Below are positions 51,030 to 59,513 of a stretch of 64,000 bases of DNA, one piece after another. Location of the stretch: NCBI RefSeq assembly GCF_025567285.1, contig NZ_JAOQJT010000003.1, forward strand, positions 62,001-126,000, in the 5' to 3' direction. Source of the stretch: Coprococcus aceti. Lineage in GTDB: Bacteria > Bacillota > Clostridia > Lachnospirales > Lachnospiraceae. The notes below the pieces were generated by a model, which saw only the letters and a program-made list of their open reading frames with translations, had not been told where the DNA came from and searched no databases. Numbering within the stretch: position 1 is the stretch's first letter; every line of letters starts with the position of its first letter. The translations under genes were made by a program, and so were the position numbers.

Positions 51030-51884
51030 GTGTGGGAGGCATTGTGCGGGAAGAGGACCAAACAACCAGTAGCCTTGGCTGTATTATTTGTTATAATGTT
51101 TATTGGTGTATGTTTTTTTGTGAAAGCTAATCAAGCAAAGGAATTTGAGAAAAACGATTATGGGGTGTTTTTAAATGCGGACGCCTCATCTTTGGAACGA
51201 TTTAAAATGTATGAAATGATTGTAATTGATGCACAGTATTTTACAAAAAGGGATATTGAATTGCTCCATCAAAATGGAACAGTCGTATATACATATCTAA
51301 ATATTGGGTCGATTGAAAACTTCAGGGAGTACTATACAACCTATGCGGAACTGGCAATCGGTGAGTATGAGCACTGGGATGAAGAAGAATGGGTAGATGT
51401 AGCAAACCCAGACTGGCAGAAGTTTATAGGACAGCTTTCTCAGGAACTATATGAAAAAGGTGTTGACGGATTCTTTATAGATAATTGTGATGTATATTAT
51501 TACGATCCGCACGAGAGTATTTTTGAAGGCATTACAGCGATTCTACAAAACATAATGACGTTTGGAAAAGCGGTCATCATCAACGGTGGAGATACTTATG
51601 TGGCGGAATATAGGGAACGCTATGGGGCGATTGATCAGATTATGACAGGTGTAAATCAGGAATCAGTATGGAGCAGTATTGATTTTGATAGCGGAACTTT
51701 TCATGAACAAACGAGCGATACGAGAGATTATTTCTGCAAATATTTGGAAACGTGCAAGGCGGATGGGATGGAAGTGTATCTGTTGGAATATACAACTAAT
51801 CAAAAACTGATTCAAAAAATAAAAGAATACTGCAAGGAGCAAGATTTCCATTTTTATATTTCCAATTCCCTTGAACTTAAATAA
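51030..51884 (+). CDS. GH114-like secreted or membrane-anchored glycoside hydrolase
   Basis: 284 residues: an N-terminal membrane anchor or uncleaved signal (about 14-32), then a barrel-type domain with VIDAQYF, VYTYLNIGSIE, the catalytic-type block GVDGFFIDNCD (about 144-154) and LLEYTTN near the end. The pattern resembles endo-alpha-1,4-polygalactosaminidases (GH114), which cut galactosamine-containing exopolysaccharides. The start is uncertain (GTG at 51030 or a nearby TTG); no ATG is well placed. It stands alone between mobile-element remnants, as cargo. Confidence 0.7.
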   Translation: MWEALCGKRTKQPVALAVLFVIMFIGVCFFVKANQAKEFEKNDYGVFLNADASSLERFKMYEMIVIDAQYFTKRDIELLHQNGTVVYTYLNIGSIENFREYYTTYAELAIGEYEHWDEEEWVDVANPDWQKFIGQLSQELYEKGVDGFFIDNCDVYYYDPHESIFEGITAILQNIMTFGKAVIINGGDTYVAEYRERYGAIDQIMTGVNQESVWSSIDFDSGTFHEQTSDTRDYFCKYLETCKADGMEVYLLEYTTNQKLIQKIKEYCKEQDFHFYISNSLELK

Positions 51885-52075
51885 TGAGTGTTGAGAAATA
51901 CGAAAAAGATGAGCAAATTAAGTTTCGTCACTTTGTTCCGTCAAGGTGGCAACACCCCCTTGCGCCGCTAAAGCGGCTATCCCCTGTGGACTTGCCGTCC
52001 GCAAACAGCATAAAATGCTGTTCGCCGCCAGCAAGTTTGAAAAAGAAACATAAAGCTTTGGAGGTGCTTATTTGA

Positions 52076-52324
52076 ATGAAAAAGTTGATAGCATTGCGAG
52101 CCGTCCGTCACATGGCGAAATCTGGCATGAATCCTAAGACATTGCAGTACCTCATGGGGCATTCGGATATTGCCGTGACACTTAATGTTTACACCCATGT
52201 TGGACTTGAGGATGCGGAGAAAGAACTTTAGAAGATGCAGGGGTTGGAAAATGCAAGAAAAGAGATGGGGATTTCGGACAAGGATGATAAACCTTTGAAA
52301 CAGAATATGCTCAAGGTGATTTGA
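52076..52324 (+). pseudogene. C-terminal fragment of a tyrosine integrase with an amber codon
   Basis: The frame encodes RHMAKSGMNPKTLQYLMGHS and then LNVYTHV, the last catalytic segment (His and Tyr) of Tn916-type integrases. An in-frame TAG (52229-52231) interrupts it after EDAEKEL, and the normal tail KMQGLENARKEMG continues to TGA at 52322-52324. The N-terminal ~300 residues are missing. The 51885-52075 sequence before it is unannotated junction material. Confidence 0.8.
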
Positions 52325-52454
52325 TAATAGAATATTGGTGGAAACTGGTGGCACTCAGGCATATAGCTTGGGTGCCTTCTTGACTGGTAAAAATATGCCT
52401 TGGCCGATATAATGTAAATTGAAAACAAAAAATATTTTGTTAAGGAGAGATTTG

Positions 52455-53276
52455 ATGGGAACATGGGGAGTAGGCATTTATCAAAATGACATAAGTGCAG
52501 ATGTGAAAGAAGATTATATTGCAAAACTTAAGTCGGGGAAAAGTGATGAAGTTGCTCTGAAGGAAATATTATCAGAATATCAGGAGGACATGGAGGATAT
52601 CGACTGCAAATATGATTTTTATTTTGGTCTGGCAGATACGTTGTGGAAAAAGGGAAGATTGACAGAGAAAATTAAAACAATAGCACTTCAGTTGATAGAA
52701 GAAGATAGAGTATCGCAACGTTGGCAAACAGAAAGAATTAGGTATGAGAGAAGTAAGGTATTGGACAAGTTGAAAGTGCAGTTAGAAGAGACGATGCCGG
52801 AATATAAAAAAATTCCTGTTCATAAACCATATGTCTTGGGATGGGAAGAGGGAGATGTATATTTTTTTCAAATTAAAGAGAAAATAGAGAGTTATGAAAA
52901 ATATCTTGGTTGGTATGCTTTGTTTTATGTGAACAAAATATATTTGAGGGATTGGAATGTAAATGGAGTGGCTGATGAAGTAGCAGATGTATACTTTTTC
53001 TTAACTAAAGATAAACCCGAAAGTATAGATGCTCTTCGTACATCGAAAAGAGTATGCTTTCATATAGGAAAAACAGGTAATAGATACCAAATGCATATTT
53101 ATGAGAGCTCGAGGAGAAATCGTCCAAAGGATTTAACTTTGCTTGGGAAGTGTGACGGAATTCATTATCCTTTAAATAATAGTAGTAAGGGAGGCCATTT
53201 TTGTTGGAGTAGAGTAGATATAAGGGAGATATTATATGGTTACGAAAATCAGTTGAAATTAGACAACGAGGATTAA
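52455..53276 (+). CDS. DUF4259-like protein
   Basis: 274 residues starting MGTWGVGIYQND, the hallmark start of DUF4259-type proteins, followed by a helical region and a C-terminal beta-containing domain. TAAGGAGAG precedes the ATG at 52455. AT-rich composition and its position between integrase and topoisomerase remnants mark it as cargo of a mobile element. The function is unknown. Confidence 0.75.
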   Translation: MGTWGVGIYQNDISADVKEDYIAKLKSGKSDEVALKEILSEYQEDMEDIDCKYDFYFGLADTLWKKGRLTEKIKTIALQLIEEDRVSQRWQTERIRYERSKVLDKLKVQLEETMPEYKKIPVHKPYVLGWEEGDVYFFQIKEKIESYEKYLGWYALFYVNKIYLRDWNVNGVADEVADVYFFLTKDKPESIDALRTSKRVCFHIGKTGNRYQMHIYESSRRNRPKDLTLLGKCDGIHYPLNNSSKGGHFCWSRVDIREILYGYENQLKLDNED

Positions 53277-53543
53277 CATTAAAATTATAAATAATGCACA
53301 CCTCCATCCGTAGTCTGACCCCCCTTAACTGACTACGATTTGACTACTACACAAGGCATCCGTTTGCTCCGTTTTGCATTATTTTGCAAAAAGTGTAGTT
53401 TTAGAAAATAAAAATACGATGCCCGGAAAAGTCGATAAATCAACGCAAAACACGGCAATACAGGGCATTTCAGAACAGGAGAAATTTTATGATTAAAGTG
53501 TTATTCATCTGCCACGGCATAAAGTGAAGAAAAATGCCGCAAG
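53277..53543 (+). other. Junction region with a truncated phosphatase-like start
   Basis: No complete gene. It contains repeated GACTAC motifs (about 53332-53348), and at 53489-53527 an ATG after AGGAGAA begins a 12-codon frame, MIKVLFICHGIK. That resembles the first strand and P-loop of low-molecular-weight tyrosine phosphatases and then stops. The topoisomerase fragment begins a few bases later, so this is probably a deletion junction. Confidence 0.4.
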
Positions 53544-55106
53544 GTGTTAAAGGTGGGCAGGGTACAGACACCTACCCTTGCAATGCTTGTGGAGCGTGAA
53601 AGCAAGATTATGAATTTCAAGAAAGAGCAGTATTTCATGGCTCATATCCTCTGCGGCGGCGTAGATGCAGCCACAGAGAGGATTGACAGTAAAACAGAAG
53701 CAGAAAAGATTGCAGGAGCTTGTCGGAACGGACAGGCTCTTGTTACGTCTGTGGCAAAGGAAGAAAAGACGGTGGCACCGCCGAAACTTTATGACCTTAC
53801 CACGCTTCAGAGGGATGCCAACCGCCTATTCGGTTTTACAGCAAAGCAGACCTTAGAGTACACCCAGGGCCTTTATGAAAAGAAGCTGTGTACCTATCCG
53901 AAAACAGACAGTCAGTATTTGTCTGACGATATGGAGCAGACAGCCGGAAATGTGATTGAAGCAATTTTGGGTTCCATATTGTTTGAGGAAAATAGGATGT
54001 TCAATCCGGATATTAAGCGGGTGTTAAACAGCAAAAAGGTTACAGAACACCATGCGATTATTCCCACAATGGAGATTGCAAAAGCTGACCTTGCAGCCCT
54101 GCCGGAAACGGAGCGAAAGATTTTATCCCTTGTGGCCAACAGACTGCTGTGTGCTACGGGGGAGAAACATCTTTATGAAACGGTTAAGGCAGAGCTATCC
54201 TGTGGTGATTACACCTTTGCTGCTTCCGGCAAGTCGGTCTTAAAAAACAGGTGGAAAGATTTTGAGGATGCCTTTAAGCGTTCTTTTAAGACACCGGAAG
54301 AGAAAGAGCAGGAGGATAAGAAACTGCCGGAGCTTTCAAAGGGGCAGACCTTTGACGGGGGGCAGACGAAGATTAGCGAGCATTACACCACACCGCCGAA
54401 GCACTTTACGGAAGATTCCCTTCTGTCTGCAATGGAGCGAGCCGGAAAAGAGGACATGAGTGACGATGTGGAGCGCAAAGGACTCTGTACACCTGCCACC
54501 AGAGCAGACATTATAGAGAAGTTAGTCAAGGACGGTTTCGTGAAGCGTGAGAAAAAGCAGATGATCCCTACAGAGGATGGAATGAAGCTGATTACGGTGC
54601 TTCCCGATGTTGTAAAGTCCCCGAAACTTACCGCTGACTGGGGAAATGCCCTTACCCTTGTTGCAAAGGGAGAGATGGAGCGTGAGGACTTTATGACAGA
54701 TATTGAAACAATGGTATCTGACTTAATCCACACCTACCGCGAAGTCAGTGACGAGCAGAAAAAGATGTTCGCACAGGAGCAGAAGGTACTTGGTAAATGT
54801 CCGAACTGCGGCGGTGAAGTAGTAAAGGGAAAATACGGAGCTTTCTGTAAGAATAAGTGCGGCATGAATGTAAGCCGGATCATGGGCGTTGCTCTGTCAG
54901 ATGAACAGGTGGAAAGCGTGCTTGCCGGGAAAAAGACACTGTTAAAGGGGCTTACGAGCAAGGCGGGCAAGAAATACGATGCCTATATCATTCCGAGCGG
55001 TACGGAAGAATACCACTACACAAAGGACGGAGAAGAAAAGTCCGGAGTGCAGTTTAAGTTTGTCATGGAGTTTCCCAATAAGAAATTTACAGGAAAGAAA
55101 AAATAA
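53544..55106 (+). pseudogene. DNA topoisomerase III lacking the TOPRIM domain
   Basis: 520 codons beginning at VGRVQTPTLAMLVERESK, which normally lies about 170-200 residues into conjugative-element TopB proteins. The catalytic Tyr motif LCTYPKTDSQYL is present, as are the C-terminal CPNC zinc-binding motif and the GKK tail. The N-terminal TOPRIM domain, which binds the metal for strand cleavage, is absent, with an in-frame stop just upstream at about 53519. The product, if made from the GTG at 53544, cannot be a normal topoisomerase. Confidence 0.85.
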
Positions 55107-55121
55107 AAGGAGGACGTAACA

Positions 55122-55388
55122 ATGGGAGCAGAAGAAACAAAGAAAGTACAGGACAATGAGAGCAAGGCGGACAAGTTTGTCCGTCTTGGGGAGTATCGTG
55201 TGAACAAGGTCATTGATGCAATCGGCAGGCTTGAGAACCTTTCTAACCGCACCAATTATGAGTACACACAGGAGCAGGTGGAAGCCATGTTTTCCATTAT
55301 GGGAAAAAGGCTTTTGGAAGTCAAAGGCAGATTTGCCCCGAAAAAGGAAAAAGAAGATACGTTTTCATTTGGAAGAAAAGCAGAATAG
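55122..55388 (+). CDS. Small conserved conjugative-element protein
   Basis: 88 residues, charged and helical, with a KVIDAIGRLENLSNR motif in the middle. AGGAGG precedes the ATG, 15 bases after the topoisomerase fragment. Proteins of this kind follow topB in Tn1549/CTn-like elements, where they have no assigned role. Confidence 0.75.
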   Translation: MGAEETKKVQDNESKADKFVRLGEYRVNKVIDAIGRLENLSNRTNYEYTQEQVEAMFSIMGKRLLEVKGRFAPKKEKEDTFSFGRKAE

Positions 55389-55402
55389 GGAGGAAAGCCA
55401 GA

Positions 55403-55537
55403 ATGAAGCAGTTAGAAAAAGAAATCAATGTAACAAGCCAGAGAAACATGATGAAGCGGTACCAGATGTACGGTGCCACAGTATCGAAGCTGACAGAGAA
55501 ATCACAGAATGACACCAAGAAGGGAGAGAAAAAGTAA
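55403..55537 (+). CDS. 44-residue conjugative-element protein
   Basis: A short basic, coiled-coil-like protein (ATG at 55403, GGGAGGAAAG ribosome site). Its stop codon shares one base with the ATG of the next gene (TAATG), showing tight coupling in a former transfer-module operon. The function is unknown. Confidence 0.6.
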   Translation: MKQLEKEINVTSQRNMMKRYQMYGATVSKLTEKSQNDTKKGEKK

Positions 55538-56625
55538 TGAAATATAGAGATTTTGTAGAACAGGTAAAAGAACAAATACAGGATTTCCTTCCTGAAAGGT
55601 TTGCAGATGTTGCAGTTTAGGTCAATCAGATTGTAAAGAATAATGATTGTGTTCTGGACGGTCTGATGGTAAGAACAGAAGAAAGTAATATTGCACCTAC
55701 CATTTATCTGAATCCATATTTTGAGCAGATACAGGATGGAGCAGAATTGGATGATGTATTAGCTCAGATTGCAAGTGTGTATCAGTCACATTATATAGAT
55801 CATGATATAGATGTATCGGCAGTTACCGATTTTGACAAGATTAAGGAAAAAATTGTATGTAAGCTGATCAACGAGGAAGCAAATCAGCAGTTCCTTCAGG
55901 ATAAACCGTACTCCAAGTTGGAAGATTTAGCAGTTGTGTATCAGATTTTAATGGATAAAACAGGAGAAGGAACTGCGACCATTACAGATAATCTGATGGA
56001 TGGATATGGAATCACACTTGAAGAACTGCATGACCAGGCATTGCAGAATATGGATACTTTGCAGCTACATAGTTTCAAAGGAATGAATGAGACGGTTGCG
56101 GAGATGATTGCAGTTGATATTGCAAGAGAAGAAAATGTGGGTATGGATGAAGCAAAAGAAATGGCAATGCAGATGATGCCGGATATTCCCGATACCATGT
56201 TTGTGCTGACAAATGATACAAAAGTAAATGGGGCGGCTGCAATTTTAAATGACGATATCAGACAGGAAATCGCTGAGAAGGTAGGAGATTTTTACATGCT
56301 GCCTTCTTCAATCCATGAAACGCTGATTCTACCGAAAGATGCGGGAATGGAGTTTAAAGAACTTGAGCAAATGGTACAGGAAGTAAATCAGACACAGGTG
56401 GCGCCGGGAGAACGTCTTTCGGATCATGTGTATGAGTATGATGCCAAAGAACATGAATTGTTCCACAGTGACCGGGCAGAGGAACGTGCCAAGCAGAAAG
56501 AGGAAAAAAGAGATAACCGCCATGAGCGTGTTTCGGTAAAAGAGAAACTTGCAGAGAAGAAAGATGCTGTTATTAAGATGAATGCCGGGAAAGAGCATTC
56601 TGCACCGAAAAAAAGGAAGCAGTGA
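55537..56625 (+). pseudogene. DUF5688-like gene with an in-frame amber codon
   Basis: Starts at ATG 55537 (MKYRDFVEQVKEQIQDFL), reads to codon 27 and meets TAG at 55618-55620. The frame then continues without a break (VNQIVKNNDCVLDGLM...) to 56625, with the acidic domain, YLNPYFEQ, and a Lys/Glu-rich C-terminal tail with RVSVKEKLAEK. A single A-to-T change from AAG would explain it. Restart at ATG 55666 could give a 319-residue product. DUF5688 proteins are common in conjugative elements; the role is unknown. Confidence 0.7.
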
Positions 56626-56643
56626 TATAGGGAGGAAAAGATT

Positions 56644-56979
56644 ATGTTTACAACAGGGGACAAGTTATTAAATGTGATGAAAGAGGAAGAAATCGGGATT
56701 GCGGAGCTTGCCAGAATTTCCGGTGTGCCAGAGAGAACAATCCTTGACATTATGGCAGGAGTTAAGGAACCGGAGCTTGGCGTTATGTGCAAGATTGCAG
56801 AGGGACTTGGCATCTGTGTCCATGAGCTTCGTGCGGATGAGGAGTACTATGCGGTATCCGTTCCGAAGGATACCATTGCCAAGCTGATCGTTGTCAGCGA
56901 GATTAACAACGTGGAGCTTGAGGAACTGATCAACTGTATTCTGGAAAAAGGCATTGAGGAGCATGGTTTTTATGCCTAG
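56644..56979 (+). CDS. Xre-like helix-turn-helix regulator
   Basis: 111 residues: a helix-turn-helix at about 15-45 (IGIAELARISGVPERTILDIM), followed by a second helical domain. GGGAGG precedes the ATG. It sits 18 bases after the DUF5688-like gene and probably regulated that transfer module. A divergent or downstream target is not obvious. Confidence 0.8.
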   Translation: MFTTGDKLLNVMKEEEIGIAELARISGVPERTILDIMAGVKEPELGVMCKIAEGLGICVHELRADEEYYAVSVPKDTIAKLIVVSEINNVELEELINCILEKGIEEHGFYA

Positions 56980-57046
56980 CGTCAAATCGAAATATAATTA
57001 TGTAACTGAAAAAGTCATATATTGAATATTATTTTGTTGCAAATTA

Positions 57047-57055
57047 TGGTATAAT
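57047..57055 (+). promoter_or_regulatory. Extended -10 promoter for the 2TM cargo pair
   Basis: TGGTATAAT, an extended -10 element, 37 bases before the ATG at 57092; no good -35 hexamer is at 17 bases, as is common for extended -10 promoters. Confidence 0.5.
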
Positions 57056-57091
57056 ATATTAGATAAAAGAGAAAGGGTGTGAATTACATAC

Positions 57092-57601
57092 ATGATGCAA
57101 AAGATACTTGCACTAGTGGCAATATTTGCGGATATTCTCACAATATTATCTGTATGGGGGATAAATGAAGAAAGCCCATTATGGCTAAAAATAGTGATAA
57201 CAATAATAGCTATTGTAATAGGTATTGTTATGGTTGTTTTAACCCATGATGCATATGATATTATGGTAAAAAGATATCATTATAAGGAAAAGGAGAATGA
57301 GTTTAGAGTTTATACAAAGAAGAATAAGTATCTTGTAGATGGATCAGTTGTAAGCATTTATTATAAATATGAAGAACATGAAGAAGAACATGACGAGTTA
57401 GTGGCATTGGGCTATGTATTTATAGATGATAACGATCCAGATATACAGATTAAAATTTTTAATATGATAAATGAAAAATTAGTAAGAAACATCCTTTCAA
57501 GTAATAAGAGTTGCAAGAAATACCATATAAAACCTAATGTCGAATTTTCTCGTATTTCAGAAATTGTTATGAATGAAAGTGAGGCGAATGATAGTGTTTA
57601 A
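57092..57601 (+). CDS. Two-helix membrane protein with a cytoplasmic domain, unknown
   Basis: 169 residues. Two N-terminal membrane helices (about 4-22 and 30-50) are followed by a charged linker and a ~100-residue soluble domain rich in Lys, Glu and Asn. Low GC distinguishes it from the transfer genes on both sides, so it is cargo. The 2TM plus soluble-domain form is shared by some phage-defence effectors, but I see no known effector domain. AAAGGGTG is the likely ribosome site. It overlaps the following gene. Confidence 0.6.
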   Translation: MMQKILALVAIFADILTILSVWGINEESPLWLKIVITIIAIVIGIVMVVLTHDAYDIMVKRYHYKEKENEFRVYTKKNKYLVDGSVVSIYYKYEEHEEEHDELVALGYVFIDDNDPDIQIKIFNMINEKLVRNILSSNKSCKKYHIKPNVEFSRISEIVMNESEANDSV

Positions 57602-57917
57602 AAGCAAAAAAAGAAGTTTAAGTGCTCCTGCACGTATAGTGTCTGCTGATGGAAATAAAGTAGTAGTTGAAGTGGAAATAGATAAGGCAAAATACAGGAG
57701 GGGACAGGTGGTTGTTGCAACAGTATCAACTAAAGAAAAAACAACAGAAGGAAAACCCGTTATTGTATCAGATGTTGTTGCGCAAGGACCAATAGCAGAG
57801 GTTAGTGGAAAGCGAGTTACAATTTGTTCAAGTAGGAATAATCCTATTGTATCTAGAAGAGCTGCGACAGAAGCAAAAAAGCATGATACAAAGGTAAATG
57901 TGAGAGTAGTCCAATAA
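57588..57917 (+). CDS. Small basic beta-rich protein, partner of the 2TM gene
   Basis: 109 residues from the ATG at 57588 (an ATG five codons earlier is also possible, and GTGAGG is close to the chosen one). It is very Lys/Arg/Val-rich with alternating strands, a fold-like pattern of small beta-barrel proteins. The overlap of about 14 bases with the 2TM gene shows translational coupling. The function is unknown; nucleic-acid binding is conceivable because of its charge. Confidence 0.5.
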   Translation: MIVFKSKKRSLSAPARIVSADGNKVVVEVEIDKAKYRRGQVVVATVSTKEKTTEGKPVIVSDVVAQGPIAEVSGKRVTICSSRNNPIVSRRAATEAKKHDTKVNVRVVQ

Positions 57918-57931
57918 ATAGTGTTATTTGG

Positions 57932-57962
57932 GGCATCTGAGAGAAATCTTAGGTGCCTTTTA
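57932..57962 (+). terminator. Terminator after the 2TM cargo pair
   Basis: GGCATCT (57932-57938) pairs with AGGTGCC (57951-57957), with one G-T pair, then T residues. It closes the cargo unit. Confidence 0.7.
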
Positions 57963-58007
57963 TTATTGGGAGGTACAGATAGAAAATGAATAAAGTTTAC
58001 CGTCACT

Positions 58008-58047
58008 GGTGGCAATGGCTCATGAACGAACCATAGCCACCTTTTTT
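58008..58047 (+). terminator. Second terminator, before the helicase remnant
   Basis: GGTGGCAATGG (58008-58018) pairs with CCATAGCCACC (58031-58041) with one mismatch, followed by six T residues. It isolates the cargo from the downstream helicase remnant. Confidence 0.8.
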
Positions 58048-58081
58048 GTTGCAGAAAATCAAATAAGAATGGAGGTTTACC

Positions 58082-58603
58082 ATGAGAAAATATAAATTGA
58101 TTTCCGCACTGGCAGAGGAAACAGCAAAAGAAGTCGTGCGGAATGAAGAAAGCTGGAGGCGGTACTTAAATACTGCTTCCAGACTGTACAAATATCCGTT
58201 CAAGGAACAGCTTTTAATCTATGCCCAAAGACCGGATGCAACCGCCTGTGCTTCAATAGAGATATGGAATGAAAAGATGCACTGCTGGGTAAACAAAGGT
58301 GCAAAGGGCATTGCGTTGATTGATGAGGATAGTTTTTCAGGTTTGAAGTATGTCTTTGATATTTCAGATGTGCATAAGGCAAGAAAAATCGGACAATTCC
58401 CTAACCTTTGGGAGATGCGTGAGGAACACATGGAAGCAGTGATTTCCCGTTTGGAAAAAACTTATGGGGACACCGACAGGGAAGCCGGGTTTGTGGGACG
58501 TATCCGGGAGATTGCCGGACGGATTGCAGAGGACTGTTATAAAGAGCTTACCGTCTTGAGGACAATATCGCAAAGCATTACCCGATGCAGATTACAGCCT
58601 TAA
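58082..58603 (+). pseudogene. N-terminal fragment of a giant conjugative-element helicase/methylase
   Basis: The first ~160 residues (KEVVRNEESWRRYLNTASRLY and RPDATACASIEIWNE) match the start of the very large (about 2000 residues or more) helicase/DNA-methylase proteins of Tn1549-like elements. After CYKEL (about 58548) the sequence jumps to material from the C-terminal end in another frame and stops at 58603. A multi-kilobase internal deletion is inferred. Confidence 0.7.
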
Positions 58604-59340
58604 AAGAAAGGCTTGAGGGATACCGGACGGATATTCAGACCTACGCAGCGCATAAGCCGGTGGATAAGGACGCTTTTTCCATGAAGATAGGCAACCGTAC
58701 CTATACGGACAAAAAGGAAGCGGGTGCGGCTTTAATTGATATGTGCCGGAGTGCAAAACAGCCAAACATGGCGGTCACAATCGGGGAATATCAGGGCTTT
58801 AAGATGAGCGTGTCCTTTGACTCGTTCTTCTCCAAGTTTACGATCAGCTTAAAAGGAAGTCTTAGCCATGAGGTGGAAATCGGAGCCGATCCGCTTGGAA
58901 ATCTGCAAAGACTTTCCAATGCTTTAGAGAGAATGACCGGGAAAATGGCAGACGTGGAGCAGAAGCTTTCCAACGTGGAACATCAGCTTGAAACCGCAAA
59001 GGTGGAAGTCACAAAACCTTTTGCACAGGAGCAAGAACTGGCGGAGAAGTTAGAGCGTCTTGCAGAGTTAAATGCACTTCTTAATATGGACGAAAAAGGC
59101 GATAATGCGCTGGATATGGGTGATGATGAGCCGGAGGAAGAAACCGGAGAGCAGAGTACACAGGCACAGGAGGGTGAGCTGGACAGGGCAGAAAGTACAC
59201 AGGAAGTAGCGGATGTCCCTAGAGGACGAATATCTGTCAAGGAGAAACTTGCCCAGATGCGCGAGAAGGCATATGGGAAGAAATCACTAGAAACGCCAGA
59301 TATTTCAAAAGAAAAGAGGCAAAAAGAGATTATAATGTGA
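58585..59340 (+). pseudogene. C-terminal fragment of the giant helicase/methylase
   Basis: From about 58550 the +1 frame reads RLEDNIAKHYPMQITALKER and continues for 250 residues with the coiled-coil NVEHQLETAKVEVTKPF, an acidic Glu-rich section and a VSVKEKLAQMREK-type tail, the usual end of these proteins. An ATG at 58585 gives a 251-residue open frame, but it has no ribosome site. The stop is at 59338-59340, within a hairpin. Confidence 0.7.
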
Positions 59341-59364
59341 TAGGGAGGATCCTCCCTCCCTATC
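59339..59364. other. Hairpin at the junction of the two elements
   Basis: GATAGGGAGG (59339-59348) pairs perfectly with CCTCCCTATC (59355-59364), loop of six. No T run. It overlaps the stop of the helicase remnant. The 59365-59472 stretch is AT-rich and presumably contains the left attachment site of the serine-recombinase element, which I cannot define. Confidence 0.5.
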
Positions 59365-59472
59365 GGTAAAAAAGTAGATATTTTATTAAAATGTTGTATT
59401 GTATGTTATAATACTAGTAAATTTACTGATGTGCGATAAAGAAGTAATAGAAGTGTAAAAAATTTTGCCGTT

Positions 59473-59505
59473 CCTATCCGGCACTTAGCTCTTGTGTCGG
59501 ATAGG
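59473..59505 (-). terminator. Probable terminator of the serine recombinase gene
   Basis: CCTATCCGGCAC (59473-59484) pairs with GTGTCGGATAGG (59494-59505) with one G-T pair; on the minus strand a T-rich run follows about ten bases later. It lies nine bases past the recombinase stop codon. Confidence 0.6.
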
Positions 59506-59513
59506 TCGGGCGG

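Larger units (their letters stand above)
50762..59340 (+). mobile_element. Degraded conjugative-element region
   Basis: Fragments of TnpV, integrase, TopB, a DUF5688-like gene and the giant helicase lie in one direction with small intact transfer-module genes and AT-rich cargo. The essential transfer genes are missing or broken, so the region cannot move by itself. More than one ancestor element may have contributed. Confidence 0.7.

Noticed and set aside
51884..52075. 63-codon frame after the GH114-like gene
   Set aside because: It overlaps the preceding stop, has no ribosome site and unlikely composition; judged junction sequence.
52076..56625. Alternative genetic code with TAG as a sense codon
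   Set aside because: Neighbouring genes end at TAG just before well-placed ribosome sites (for example at 55386-55388), so TAG works as a stop here.
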